This document shows positions 32,461 through 42,060 of a DNA stretch of 60,106 nt, in pieces. The position numbers and the translations under genes were made by a program. Position 1 is the stretch's first letter. Each line of letters opens with the position of its first letter. Source of the stretch: Clostridiales bacterium (GTDB lineage: Bacteria > Bacillota > Clostridia > Oscillospirales > Acutalibacteraceae); assembly GCA_022800315.1 (NCBI GenBank), contig JAAWQC010000013.1:1-60106 (forward strand). Reading direction: 5' to 3'. Below the pieces are notes generated by a model. It was not told where the DNA came from. It did not search any database and saw only the letters and a list, made by a program, of their open reading frames with translations.

Positions 32461-33879
32461 ATGTCAAAAACCAGAATCATTTCCACCGAGGAATGGGAGA
32501 GCCAGAAAATCTGTACGAAGCGGGTTCACGAGTGGTACGCCTCCCGTTTTCCCGACCGTTCGCCTCTTGCCTGCGTGCGTACCTACGGCTGTCAGCAAAA
32601 CGTGGCCGATTCCGAGCGCATAAAGGGGATGCTGGCGGCCATGGGCTTCGGGTTTACTGAGGAGGCGGCCGAGGCCGACCTTATCCTCTTCAATACCTGC
32701 GCGGTACGGGAGCACGCAGAGGATCGGGTGTTCGGCAACGTGGGGGCCCTGAAGAATCTCAAGCGCCGCCGTCCCTCCCTCGTGATCGGCCTGTGCGGCT
32801 GTATGGTCCAGCAGGAGCATGTGGCGGAAAAACTCCGAAAAAGCTACCCCTTTGTCGATCTGGTATTCGGCACTCATGTGGTCCATCGTCTGCCCGAGCT
32901 GCTCGAGCGGGTGCTGCAGGGAAACGGCCGGGTATTCGAACGGCCGGAGGAGGACGGCGTCATCGCCGAAGGGATTCCGGTGCGGCGGGACGGCGGCTTC
33001 AAGGCGTTTTTGCCCATCATGTACGGCTGCAACAATTTCTGTACCTACTGTGTTGTGCCCTATGTCCGCGGACGGGAACGCAGCCGCGATCCCGAACGGA
33101 TCGTTTATGATGCCCGCCGGCTGGTCGCCGACGGCGTCAAGGAGATCACCCTGTTGGGGCAGAACGTCAACTCCTATGGCCGCGGCGAATCCCACGGTGT
33201 GGATTTTCCCGCCCTATTGAGGCGTATCAACGCCATCGACGGCGACTTCATCATCCGTTTTATGACCTCCCATCCCAAGGACGCCACGCCGGCGCTGTTC
33301 GAGACCATCGCACAGTGCGGCAAGGTGTCGCGGCACTTTCATCTGCCGTTTCAATCGGGCAGCAATCGGGTGCTTCGGCTCATGAACCGCGGATACACGC
33401 GGGAGCAATATCTGGAACTGATCGCGGAAGCCCGCCGGATCGTGCCCAATATCGCCTTTACCAGTGATGTGATCGTGGGCTTCCCCGGCGAGACGCGGGA
33501 GGATTTTGAACAAACGCTGGATCTGATCCGGCAGGTGGGGTTCGTTTCGCTGTATACCTTTATTTTTTCGCCTAGGAAAGGGACGCCCGCTGAGACGATG
33601 GACGACCCGGTGCCGGCGGAGGAAAAGTCCGCCTGGTTCCAGGAGATGACCTCCCTGCAGGAAGAGATTGCGGCGCAGCGTCTGGCCGGTATGGTGGGGC
33701 AGCGCCGCCGTGTGCTGGTGGAAAGCGACGCAGACGGCTATCTGGAGGCGCGGCTGCCGGAGAACGTGATCGTGCGGACCGAGGGAGATCCGTCCGCTGT
33801 GGGGCATTACGCGATAGTGGAGATAACCGGCGCGCGCAGCTGGATATTGAGCGGCCGGCTGGTCAGTATAGAAGAATAA
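32461..33879 (+). CDS. miaB: tRNA-2-methylthio-N6-dimethylallyladenosine synthase
   Basis: 472 residues. UPF0004 domain with three Fe-S cysteines (TYGCQQN, FNTCAVRE, GLCGCMVQ), radical SAM motif CNNFCTYCVVPYVRGRERSR (about 190-209), and a C-terminal TRAM domain. It adds the 2-methylthio group to i6A37 in tRNAs; the i6A is made by MiaA, whose gene is in the same cluster at 39851. GGAAGGAAC lies 12 nt upstream of the ATG. The N-terminal ~35 residues before the first Cys are longer than in the E. coli protein but usual in Firmicutes. Confidence 0.95.
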   Translation: MSKTRIISTEEWESQKICTKRVHEWYASRFPDRSPLACVRTYGCQQNVADSERIKGMLAAMGFGFTEEAAEADLILFNTCAVREHAEDRVFGNVGALKNLKRRRPSLVIGLCGCMVQQEHVAEKLRKSYPFVDLVFGTHVVHRLPELLERVLQGNGRVFERPEEDGVIAEGIPVRRDGGFKAFLPIMYGCNNFCTYCVVPYVRGRERSRDPERIVYDARRLVADGVKEITLLGQNVNSYGRGESHGVDFPALLRRINAIDGDFIIRFMTSHPKDATPALFETIAQCGKVSRHFHLPFQSGSNRVLRLMNRGYTREQYLELIAEARRIVPNIAFTSDVIVGFPGETREDFEQTLDLIRQVGFVSLYTFIFSPRKGTPAETMDDPVPAEEKSAWFQEMTSLQEEIAAQRLAGMVGQRRRVLVESDADGYLEARLPENVIVRTEGDPSAVGHYAIVEITGARSWILSGRLVSIEE

Positions 33880-33931
33880 GCAGGACAGTACTCATTAACC
33901 GGGTGGTTTTATTAAGAAAGGATGTTGACAA

Positions 33932-34342
33932 ATGGATACGATTATCAATATGGCACGGGATTTGGGACACGCTTTGCAGGGGGATGAACGTTTTATCCGC
34001 GCCCAGATGGCGCAGGCTGCCGCCGATGAGGATGCCGGGCTGCAGGAGCTGATCGGTGAGTTTAACCTGAAGCGCATCGCTCTCAACAATGAAAATGTCA
34101 AAGAGGAAAAGGACGGGGGAAAAATCACCGCGCTGGATGGGGAAATCCGTGAGATTTACGCTCGCATCATGGAAAACCCCCGTATGAATGCCTATCAGGA
34201 GTCGAAGGAAGCACTGGATAACCTGGTGCGGTATATCGCCACCATCGTCACCATGTCCGCCCAGGGACAGAATCCCGACGAAATCGAACCCGCCGGTTCC
34301 GGTTGTTCCGGGAGTTGTTCCACCTGCGGGGGCTGCCAGTAG
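33932..34342 (+). CDS. YlbF/YmcA-family protein with a Cys-rich tail
   Basis: 136 residues. Helical Com_YlbF domain (about 1-112; INMARDLGHALQGDERFI at the start), then a tail GCSGSCSTCGGCQ with four Cys. In Bacillus the YlbF-YmcA-YaaT complex binds Fe-S clusters through such cysteines and affects RNase Y and sporulation, biofilm and competence. Here it lies between miaB and mutS. A second, decayed copy of the Cys tail follows after the stop (34404-34433). Confidence 0.85.
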   Translation: MDTIINMARDLGHALQGDERFIRAQMAQAAADEDAGLQELIGEFNLKRIALNNENVKEEKDGGKITALDGEIREIYARIMENPRMNAYQESKEALDNLVRYIATIVTMSAQGQNPDEIEPAGSGCSGSCSTCGGCQ

Positions 34343-34403
34343 ACCAAAACAAAGAGACTGTACTGGGGATATCTAAGGAGCACACAGGACAGCGACTGTT
34401 CAC

Positions 34404-34433
34404 GGGAGTTGTTCCAGTTGCGGGGGCTGCCAG
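34404..34433 (+). repeat. Duplicated remnant of the YlbF Cys-tail coding sequence
   Basis: GGGAGTTGTTCCA...GCGGGGGCTGCCAG at 34404-34433 repeats 34311-34340, with 3 differences in 30 nt. It is in the untranslated gap between ylbF and mutS and would read as GSCSSCGGCQ. Confidence 0.7.
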
Positions 34434-34580
34434 CAGGCAACGGACCGATTCGCTGCGTTGGCATATATAAAGCCCCGGAACAACCGCTGCTCCAAAAGCG
34501 AAGAAGGATAGCCAAAAACGGCTGTCTCACCGAATACCATGACGATAACGCAATAATGAAGGATAAGGACGTGAAACACC

Positions 34581-37205
34581 ATGCCCGACCTGACGCCGAT
34601 GATGCAGCAGTATTTCTCCATCAAGCAGGATCACGAGGACTGCATCCTGTTCTATCGCCTGGGCGATTTCTATGAGATGTTTTACGACGATGCCAAACTG
34701 GTTTCGAAAGAACTGGAGCTCACCCTGACCGGCCGGGACTGCGGGCAGGAAGAGCGGGCGCCCATGTGCGGCGTTCCCTACCACAGCTGTGAATCGTATA
34801 TCGCCCGGTTGGTATCCCGCGGCTATAAGGTCGCCATTTGCGAGCAGACCGAGGATCCCGCCAAGGCAAAAGGGCTGGTCGAGCGCAAGGTCATCCGTAT
34901 CATCACCCCCGGCACCGTCATTGAGAACAGCATGCTGGACGAAGGAAAAAACAACTATCTATGTGTGCTTTTCGTCAGCGACGGCGCCCTTGACGCAGGG
35001 GTGTGTTTTGCTGACTGTTCCACAGGGGAAGTCCATCTGACTCGTCTGGACGGGGAGGATGTGGCGCTGCGGGTTACCAATGAGCTGGGACGCTATACGC
35101 CCAGCGAGGTGCTGTTCAACGACGGGGCGGCGGCACAGGAGCTTATCGCGGCTTTTATCGAGAAACGGCTGGATGTGAAGCCGCAGCTGGCAAAACCCGA
35201 ATATTTCGATTACCAGCAGGCGCAGGAGCTGATTCTGCGCCACTTTGAAAAGAAGTCACTGGAGGAAATGGGGCTGAAGGATCAGTTTTCCGCTGTGCGG
35301 GCGCTGGGCGCTGCCCTCCACTACTTATATGCCACCCAGATGAACGGGCTGGAACGGCTGAATAATCTGGATGTGTATTCCGATACCCGGTTTATGAAGC
35401 TGGACCTTACCGCCCGGCGCAATTTGGAGCTGTTGGAAACCATGCGCAACAAGGAAAAGCGCGGGTCGCTGCTGGGGGTGCTGGATCACACCAAAACCGC
35501 CATGGGCAAACGGCTGATCCGCACCTGGATCGAGCAGCCGCTGATCAATCCCGCCCAGATCATCCGCCGCCACAACGCGGTGGACGAGCTGGTAGGGGAC
35601 ACGGTGCTGCGGGGTGACCTGATCGGGATGCTGACCGGCATCTACGACCTGGAACGGATCATGACCCGCATCGTTTATGGCAGCGCCAACGCGAGAGAGC
35701 TGCGCTCCCTCGCCCAGACCATTCGGGCGCTGGAGCCGATTAAGGCCCGTCTGGCGGAGGTGAAGTCCGCCCTGCTGCGTGAAACGGAGCAGAAAATGGA
35801 CCCGCTGGCTGACGTCAGCGCCCTGATCGAGCGGGCCATCGTGGACGAACCGCCCTTCTCAGTGCGGGAAGGCGGTATGATCCGCGCCGGGTACAGCGAG
35901 GAGATTGACCAGCTGCAGTTCGAGATGACCGACGGCAAGGGGGTCATCGCCCGGGTGGAGGCGCAGGAAAAGGAGCGCACCGGCATCCAGAAGCTCAAGG
36001 TGGGATATAATCGGGTGTTCGGGTATTACATCGAAATATCCAAGCTGTATGCCGATCAGGTGCCGGACACTTACATACGCAAACAGACGCTGGCCAACGC
36101 CGAGCGGTATATCACCCAGGAGCTCAAGGAGCTGGAGGCGCGGGTGCTGGGCGCCCGCGACCGTGTGGTGGAGCTTGAATACCAGGCTTTCTGCACGATA
36201 CGCACCGCCGTATCCGCCGAGCTCCACCGCATCCAGGCGACAGCCGGTGCTGTGGCCACCCTCGACGTGCTGTGTTCCTTCGCGGAGACGGCGGTGCGCC
36301 GCCGATACTGCCGCCCGCTGGTGGATATGAAGGGACGTCTCGACATCAAGCAGGGCCGCCACCCGGTGGTGGAAGCGCTGCTGGACGCGCCCTTCGTCCC
36401 CAACGACACCCTGCTGGACAATAGTGACAACCGGGTGGCGATCATCACCGGGCCGAATATGGCGGGTAAATCCACCTTCATGCGGCAGACGGCCCTCATC
36501 GTGCTGATGGCGCAGATCGGCAGTTTCGTCCCTGCCGCAAGCGCCGACATCGGTGTGGTGGACAGTATCTTCACCCGCGTGGGGGCTTCGGACGATCTGG
36601 CGTCGGGGCAGTCCACCTTTATGGTGGAGATGAACGAGGTGGCCACCATCCTGAAAAACGCCACCGCCGACAGCCTGATAATCTTCGATGAAATCGGGCG
36701 CGGCACCTCCACCTTCGACGGGATGAGCATTGCGCGGGCGGTGCTGGAATATGTGGCCAACGCCCGCCGGGTGGGCGCGAAGACCCTGTTCGCCACCCAT
36801 TACCACGAGCTGACCGTCATGGAGGACGAGATCGACTGCATCAAAAACTACAACATTGCGGTGAAAAAACGGGGGGACGACATCACCTTCCTGCGCCGGA
36901 TCATCCGCGGCCCGGCGGACGACAGCTACGGCATCGAGGTCGCCAAGCTGGCGGGTATCCCCGAACCGGTGGTGGCGCGTGCCAAGGAAATCCTGCACAG
37001 CATCGAGAGCGGGGAGGAGGGGTTCGTTCTCAAGCGCCCCTCCGCGGACGCGGGCTTCGAGAGCGACGACGGGCAGCTGTCCCTGCTGCCGTCGGATAAA
37101 AACGAGGTGATCCAGCGACTCAAGGAGATGGACGTCAACACCCTGACTCCGATTGAAGCCATGCAGACCCTGTATGAGCTGAGCAAGATCGCCGAGTCGT
37201 ATTGA
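34581..37205 (+). CDS. mutS: DNA mismatch repair protein MutS
   Basis: 874 residues, full length. Mismatch-binding domain with FYRLGDFYEMF (the F-x-E wedge, about 25-35), connector, clamp, then the ATPase with Walker A TGPNMAGKST (about 627-636), Walker B IFDEIGRGTST (about 700-710) and FATHYHEL. It recognises mismatches and recruits MutL, encoded two genes downstream. The start lies 13 nt after AAGGACG. Confidence 0.97.
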   Translation: MPDLTPMMQQYFSIKQDHEDCILFYRLGDFYEMFYDDAKLVSKELELTLTGRDCGQEERAPMCGVPYHSCESYIARLVSRGYKVAICEQTEDPAKAKGLVERKVIRIITPGTVIENSMLDEGKNNYLCVLFVSDGALDAGVCFADCSTGEVHLTRLDGEDVALRVTNELGRYTPSEVLFNDGAAAQELIAAFIEKRLDVKPQLAKPEYFDYQQAQELILRHFEKKSLEEMGLKDQFSAVRALGAALHYLYATQMNGLERLNNLDVYSDTRFMKLDLTARRNLELLETMRNKEKRGSLLGVLDHTKTAMGKRLIRTWIEQPLINPAQIIRRHNAVDELVGDTVLRGDLIGMLTGIYDLERIMTRIVYGSANARELRSLAQTIRALEPIKARLAEVKSALLRETEQKMDPLADVSALIERAIVDEPPFSVREGGMIRAGYSEEIDQLQFEMTDGKGVIARVEAQEKERTGIQKLKVGYNRVFGYYIEISKLYADQVPDTYIRKQTLANAERYITQELKELEARVLGARDRVVELEYQAFCTIRTAVSAELHRIQATAGAVATLDVLCSFAETAVRRRYCRPLVDMKGRLDIKQGRHPVVEALLDAPFVPNDTLLDNSDNRVAIITGPNMAGKSTFMRQTALIVLMAQIGSFVPAASADIGVVDSIFTRVGASDDLASGQSTFMVEMNEVATILKNATADSLIIFDEIGRGTSTFDGMSIARAVLEYVANARRVGAKTLFATHYHELTVMEDEIDCIKNYNIAVKKRGDDITFLRRIIRGPADDSYGIEVAKLAGIPEPVVARAKEILHSIESGEEGFVLKRPSADAGFESDDGQLSLLPSDKNEVIQRLKEMDVNTLTPIEAMQTLYELSKIAESY

Positions 37206-37229
37206 AACCCTGTTTAAAGGAGGCTGTCC

Positions 37230-37757
37230 ATGATACTCTCCGGCAAGGAAATTAAACGCCGCATCGGGCGGGAAATCATCATCGAACCCTTTGACGAAAG
37301 CCGGCTCAATCCCAACAGCTATAACCTCACACTGCATAACGAGCTGCTGGTATACGAGGATCCGGTACTGGATATGAAGAGGAAAAACGGTACCCGGCTG
37401 CTGAGCATACCGGAGGAAGGCCTGCTGCTGGAGCCCCACCGGCTCTATCTGGGCCGCACCTGCGAATACACAAAGACCGAGGGCTTCGTGCCCATGCTGG
37501 AGGGCCGCTCCTCCACCGGCCGGCTGGGGCTGTTCATTCATGTGACGGCGGGGTTCGGCGATGTGGGCTTTGCCGGGTGCTGGACGCTGGAAATCTTTTG
37601 CGTCCAGCCGGTGATGATCTATCCCCATGTGGAGATCTGCCAGATTTACTATCACGATATCCAGGGGGATTACGAGCCCTATGCCAGCGGCAAGTACCAG
37701 GGAAACCGGGAGATTCAGCCCAGCCGTATGTATCTGGATTTTGAAACTAAACGGTGA
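37230..37757 (+). CDS. dcd: dCTP deaminase
   Basis: 175 residues. It has the dCTP deaminase/dUTPase trimer fold signatures: NPNSYNLTL (about 27-35), LEGRSSTGRLGLFIHVTAGFGD (about 90-111, with the catalytic Glu in the following TLEIF), and SGKYQGNREIQPSRMY near the C-terminus. It makes dUTP (or dUMP if bifunctional, as in some Firmicutes and archaea) for dTTP synthesis. It lies between mutS and mutL. RBS AAAGGAGG. Confidence 0.9.
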   Translation: MILSGKEIKRRIGREIIIEPFDESRLNPNSYNLTLHNELLVYEDPVLDMKRKNGTRLLSIPEEGLLLEPHRLYLGRTCEYTKTEGFVPMLEGRSSTGRLGLFIHVTAGFGDVGFAGCWTLEIFCVQPVMIYPHVEICQIYYHDIQGDYEPYASGKYQGNREIQPSRMYLDFETKR

Positions 37758-37783
37758 TCCCACAGACGAAAGGAGGCGTGAGC

Positions 37784-39826
37784 ATGCCGAAGATTCAGGT
37801 ACTGGATAAGCATACCGCCGAATTGATCGCGGCGGGCGAGGTGGTGGAGCGCCCCTCCTCAGTGGTCAAGGAACTGATGGAGAACGCGCTGGACGCCGGC
37901 GCCTCAGACGTGACGGTGGAAATCCGCCGGGGCGGTGTGGAACTGATCCGCATCCAGGACAACGGGTCGGGTATATCCCGTGAAGATGTGCCCACTGCTT
38001 TTCTGCGCCACGCCACCAGCAAGGTGCGAACCGAGGCCGATCTGGACGCCATCGGCACCCTCGGCTTCCGCGGGGAGGCGCTGGCATCCATCGCGGCGGT
38101 GGCCAGGGTGGAGATGCTGACCTGTGCCGCGGGGGAAACCGCCGGTACCCGGTATGTCGTAGAGGGCGGGGAGGAAATGATGTGCGAAGACGCCGGATTT
38201 CCCCAGGGTACGGCCCTTTTCGTGCGGGATCTGTTCTATAATGTGCCGGCGCGGATGAAATTTCTCAAAAAAGACGTTAGTGAAGCGAACGCGGTGGCCG
38301 GCGTAGTGGAACGGCTGGCCCTTTCCCATCCGGAGGTATCGTTTCATTTCATCCGCGAGGGGCGGGAGGAGCTGGTAACACCGGGCAGCGGCGATTTGAA
38401 GGCCTGTATATACGCCGTATTCGGCCGGGCTTTTTCAGAGGGAATGCTGCCAGTGGATTACACGTTGGGAGGCGTCCGTGTCCACGGGTTTGTCAGCCGC
38501 CCCGACGCCAGCCGCGCCAACCGGACGATGCAGCATTTCTTCGTCAACGGACGGTATGTAAAGACGCGCACCGCCATGGCGGCGCTGGAACAGGCTTGCA
38601 AGGGCTCGGTGATGGTGGGGAAATTCCCCGCCTGTGTGTTACATATCGATATGCCCCCGGAAACGGTGGACGCCAACGTTCATCCGGCCAAGATCGAGGT
38701 GCGCTTCGTCAATGAAAAGCCGGTGTTCGATGCGGTATATCACGGCGTACAGTCCGCCCTGCAGGCAGGGAAAGGTCCCAAACCGGTGATCTTTCCACGA
38801 CGGGAGACTTCGGCAGACAAGCCGCGGCAGCCCTCCGGTACCGCTCCCCATGAGGAGGATAAGAAACCTTCCTCCCTCAAAGAGACAAAATGGCCGGCCC
38901 CTTTGCCGGGCCTCGATTCTGTAAAGCGGTTCAGCTTGTCAAGTAACCACTCGACCGATTGCGAGGATGGCGCCGGGGAGATAGGGCTGAACGATTCGAA
39001 ATTATCGTATCGCCCCTCCGATTTCCTTCGGCCGGCAGCGGCAGCACCGCCAGCCGGCAGCCGGTACGCCGTGGATATCTTTGTGGAGGATGAGGCGGTC
39101 CCCGCCATGGCAAGGCCCGCGCGGGTGGAGGAGCCGGCCTCCCCTCCGACGGTGGATTCCGCTGAGGAAGGAAAGCCGTCGGTTGACGGGACGCCGGAAG
39201 AACCCGGTTTGCATTTTGCCGAAAGCGGGGAGAAACCGGATACACTGCTGCCCACGGTGGAACCGGTCCGCTGTCTCGGCGAAGCCTTCCACACCTATAT
39301 CGTGGCCCAGCGGGGCGAGTCCCTTTACTTTATCGATAAGCATGCCGCCCATGAGCGACTGCTGTACGACCAGCTGCGCCGGGACAGGCACACCGACGTC
39401 CAGCAGCTGCTGGCTCCCCTCAGCCTGACGCTGAGTCGGGAGGAGTATACCGTCTTGCTGGAAAATCAGGAGACGATGGAGGCGGCCGGGTTCGAGCTGG
39501 ACGACTTTGGCGGCGGTACCCTGCTGGTGCGCGGGGTACCCCTGATGCTGGAGGGCTGCGATATCGCGGCGGCCATACAGGAAATCGCGGGTGGGCTGCT
39601 GGAGGGCAGGCGAGAAATCACCACTGAAAAAATGGATTGGATTTACGCATCCACCGCCTGCCGCGCCGCGGTGAAGGCGGGGGATGCCACCGGCCCGCAG
39701 GAGATGCAGAAGCTGGCTCAGCGGGTACTGATGCAGGAGGACCTGCGTACCTGTCCCCATGGACGGCCGGTCTGTTTTGAAATCACGCGGCGGGAGCTGG
39801 AAAAGCAGTTTGGCCGTATTCCGTAA
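37784..39826 (+). CDS. mutL: DNA mismatch repair protein MutL (endonuclease type)
   Basis: 680 residues. GHKL ATPase with ENALDAGA (about 31-38), DNGSGI (about 61-66), ATSKV and GFRGEAL (about 93-99). A low-complexity linker (about 340-490) leads to the C-terminal dimerisation domain with the metal-dependent nicking motif DKHAAHERLLYD and the CPHGRP motif. Organisms without MutH, like this one, use this MutL nuclease. The ATG at 37784 follows AGGAGG. Confidence 0.96.
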   Translation: MPKIQVLDKHTAELIAAGEVVERPSSVVKELMENALDAGASDVTVEIRRGGVELIRIQDNGSGISREDVPTAFLRHATSKVRTEADLDAIGTLGFRGEALASIAAVARVEMLTCAAGETAGTRYVVEGGEEMMCEDAGFPQGTALFVRDLFYNVPARMKFLKKDVSEANAVAGVVERLALSHPEVSFHFIREGREELVTPGSGDLKACIYAVFGRAFSEGMLPVDYTLGGVRVHGFVSRPDASRANRTMQHFFVNGRYVKTRTAMAALEQACKGSVMVGKFPACVLHIDMPPETVDANVHPAKIEVRFVNEKPVFDAVYHGVQSALQAGKGPKPVIFPRRETSADKPRQPSGTAPHEEDKKPSSLKETKWPAPLPGLDSVKRFSLSSNHSTDCEDGAGEIGLNDSKLSYRPSDFLRPAAAAPPAGSRYAVDIFVEDEAVPAMARPARVEEPASPPTVDSAEEGKPSVDGTPEEPGLHFAESGEKPDTLLPTVEPVRCLGEAFHTYIVAQRGESLYFIDKHAAHERLLYDQLRRDRHTDVQQLLAPLSLTLSREEYTVLLENQETMEAAGFELDDFGGGTLLVRGVPLMLEGCDIAAAIQEIAGGLLEGRREITTEKMDWIYASTACRAAVKAGDATGPQEMQKLAQRVLMQEDLRTCPHGRPVCFEITRRELEKQFGRIP

Positions 39827-39850
39827 ATCAATGGGAAATGAGGGGCAGCC

Positions 39851-40843
39851 ATGGAGCATTCGCCGATCCCCCTGACAGTGATCGCAGGGCCGACCGCCTC
39901 GGGGAAAACCGGACTGGCCGTCGCGCTGGCCCATCGCCTGAACGGCGAGGTGGTCTCCGCTGATTCGATGCAGGTATATAAAGGGATTCCCATCGGGACG
40001 GCTCAGCCCGGCGAGTGGGAAAAGGAAGGGGTCCCTCACCACTTGATCGGGTTTCTGCCCCTCGGGGAATCCTACAGCGTGGCCCGGTGGCTTCAGCAGG
40101 CGCGGGACTGTATTGCCGATATCCACAGCAGGGGGCGGCATTCGATCGTCTGCGGAGGGACGGGGCTGTATATCAGCGCCCTGCTGGACAACCTGACCCT
40201 GACGGGGGAGGGAGGCGACCCGGCGGTACGGGCGCGGCTACACGACCGGGCGGACCGGGAGGGGACACAGGCGCTGCTGAACGAACTGGCCCAGACCGAC
40301 CCGGAAACCGCCGCGCGGCTTCACCCCGCCGACCGGAAACGGATCGTACGGGCGCTCGAATTGTTTGAGACCACCGGCGTGACCATGAGCGAACAGATCG
40401 CCCGCTCTAAGGCGGAGCCTTCCCCTTACGATGCCCACGTGCTGCTGCTGGACTGCCGGGAACGGCAAGCTCTCTACGACCGCATCAACCGGCGGGTGGA
40501 TCACATGCTGGAACAGGGGCTGGCGGATGAGGCGCGGCAGGTATGGGACTGGCAGAAGGGCGGCTCCCTCGCAGCCAGCGGTGCCACCGCGGTGCAAGCG
40601 ATCGGCCACAAGGAGCTGGTCCCCTGGTTAACCGGCGAGCTGACGCTGGAGCAGGCGTCCGACAATCTGAAACAGGCCACCCGGCGGTATGCCAAGCGGC
40701 AGTTGTCCTGGTTCCGGCGCATGACCGGCGCCATGCGTCTGTATATCGACGAATATGCCACCGCAAAGGAATTGACGGCCGCTGCCTGGGCGGCCCTGAA
40801 CAGGGAGGACGGGACATGGAACCCTTTATCAGACGGCTGCTGA
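39851..40843 (+). CDS. miaA: tRNA dimethylallyltransferase
   Basis: 330 residues. P-loop GPTASGKTGLAV (about 14-25), SADSMQVYKGIPIGTA (about 40-55), GGTGLYISALL (about 104-114), and RIVRALELFETTG. It attaches the dimethylallyl group to A37 of tRNAs reading UNN codons, the substrate for MiaB. Its end overlaps the next gene by 28 nt. Confidence 0.96.
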   Translation: MEHSPIPLTVIAGPTASGKTGLAVALAHRLNGEVVSADSMQVYKGIPIGTAQPGEWEKEGVPHHLIGFLPLGESYSVARWLQQARDCIADIHSRGRHSIVCGGTGLYISALLDNLTLTGEGGDPAVRARLHDRADREGTQALLNELAQTDPETAARLHPADRKRIVRALELFETTGVTMSEQIARSKAEPSPYDAHVLLLDCRERQALYDRINRRVDHMLEQGLADEARQVWDWQKGGSLAASGATAVQAIGHKELVPWLTGELTLEQASDNLKQATRRYAKRQLSWFRRMTGAMRLYIDEYATAKELTAAAWAALNREDGTWNPLSDGC

Positions 40844-42060
40844 CCGCTGTTTTCGCTATATTTTTGATCGGCTATGTGACCTTTCAGGGGGTTCAGATAT
40901 TCTACAATCCCATCCGGACCGAAACGGTAAAGGGATACAGTGTCTACGATACCATCGATACCGACGGCATCACCATCCGCAACGAAACGCTGGTCCCGGG
41001 AGACACACAGGGCTATCTGTTCTTTGAAACCGAAAACGGGGGCCGGGTGGGTAAGGGCGGACATATTGCCCAGGTCTTTCCCAGCGAACAGGACGCGCTG
41101 GCTCAGCAGAAGCTGAACACCCTCGACGACGAACTGAAGCGTCTGGAAGAGATCAACCGGCAGGGTACCGCCAACAAGGCGAATTTGGAGCTGATCAATA
41201 AGCAGATCGAGCGCACGATGATGGAAATGGTGTGGGATGTCCATTCCTCCTCCCTGGTAACGGTGACGCAGGAAGCGCCCACGCTGCTGTCCCTGCTGAA
41301 TAAATATCAGATCACAACCGGAAAGGTGAATGACTTTACGGATCGTATCAGCAGCCTGAAACAGACGCGGGATCAGCTGGCCTCTTCTTTCTCCAAGGCG
41401 ACGGCAACCATCGAGGCACCGGTGGCGGGCTATTTTGTCAGTACAGTGGATGGATTTGAGAGCCGCTTTACCTACGACGATGTGCTGAAGCTCCGGCCAG
41501 AACAAATTACCGAGGCCCTAAACGCTCCGGAGGACCCCGAAGCGGGCAGCGGCTACGTGGGAAAGATGGTGGCCGATTACGAATGGTATCTGGCCTGTAC
41601 GGTACCGGCAGAAAAGGCGGATACCCTTTACATAGGCGCCAGCCTGACGGTGCGGCTTCCCTTCGTCTCTCAGGAGGCCATTCCCGTCACAGTCATGGCT
41701 ATGAACCGGGACAAGGACGGCAACACCGCCGTTATTTTCCAGTGTTCCTACATGTCCAGCAGCCTTTCCTCCATCCGGCGGGAGCCGATTCAGATACAGA
41801 AAACCCTGTACGAGGGCATCCGTGTGCCGCAGAAGGCCATCACCTTCGGCGAGAACGGCGAGCGGGGCGTCTATGTGCGGGTAGGCAACACGGCGGTGCT
41901 GCGTAAAATCGATATCATTTACAGCGATCCCGATTTTGTCATCAGCCGTGAGGTGAAGGAGGGCGACGAGGGCATCGAAGATCCTCAGAAGTATTTAAGA
42001 ATGTACGACGACGTGATTGTGGAAGGAAAGGGGCTGTACGATGGAAAGAGTATCGCCTGA
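40816..42060 (+). CDS. HlyD-like membrane-fusion type protein of the division cluster
   Basis: 414 residues. One N-terminal membrane segment (about 8-27), a split barrel-sandwich domain of the HlyD type (GGRVGKGGHIAQVFPSEQDALA, then a coiled coil about 97-205, then TIEAPVAGYFVS). The C-terminal part resembles the beta-barrel region (IPVTVMAMNRDKDGN, VPQKAITFGENGERGVYVR). No partner ABC or RND pump is beside it. Proteins of this shape occur upstream of yggS and sepF in Clostridia; their role is not known to me. It overlaps miaA and yggS. Confidence 0.75.
   Translation: MEPFIRRLLTAVFAIFLIGYVTFQGVQIFYNPIRTETVKGYSVYDTIDTDGITIRNETLVPGDTQGYLFFETENGGRVGKGGHIAQVFPSEQDALAQQKLNTLDDELKRLEEINRQGTANKANLELINKQIERTMMEMVWDVHSSSLVTVTQEAPTLLSLLNKYQITTGKVNDFTDRISSLKQTRDQLASSFSKATATIEAPVAGYFVSTVDGFESRFTYDDVLKLRPEQITEALNAPEDPEAGSGYVGKMVADYEWYLACTVPAEKADTLYIGASLTVRLPFVSQEAIPVTVMAMNRDKDGNTAVIFQCSYMSSSLSSIRREPIQIQKTLYEGIRVPQKAITFGENGERGVYVRVGNTAVLRKIDIIYSDPDFVISREVKEGDEGIEDPQKYLRMYDDVIVEGKGLYDGKSIA

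Noticed and set aside
34409-34675. 88-codon ORF between ylbF and mutS
   Set aside because: It lies over the duplicated cysteine-tail remnant and the mutS start in another frame, with no RBS.
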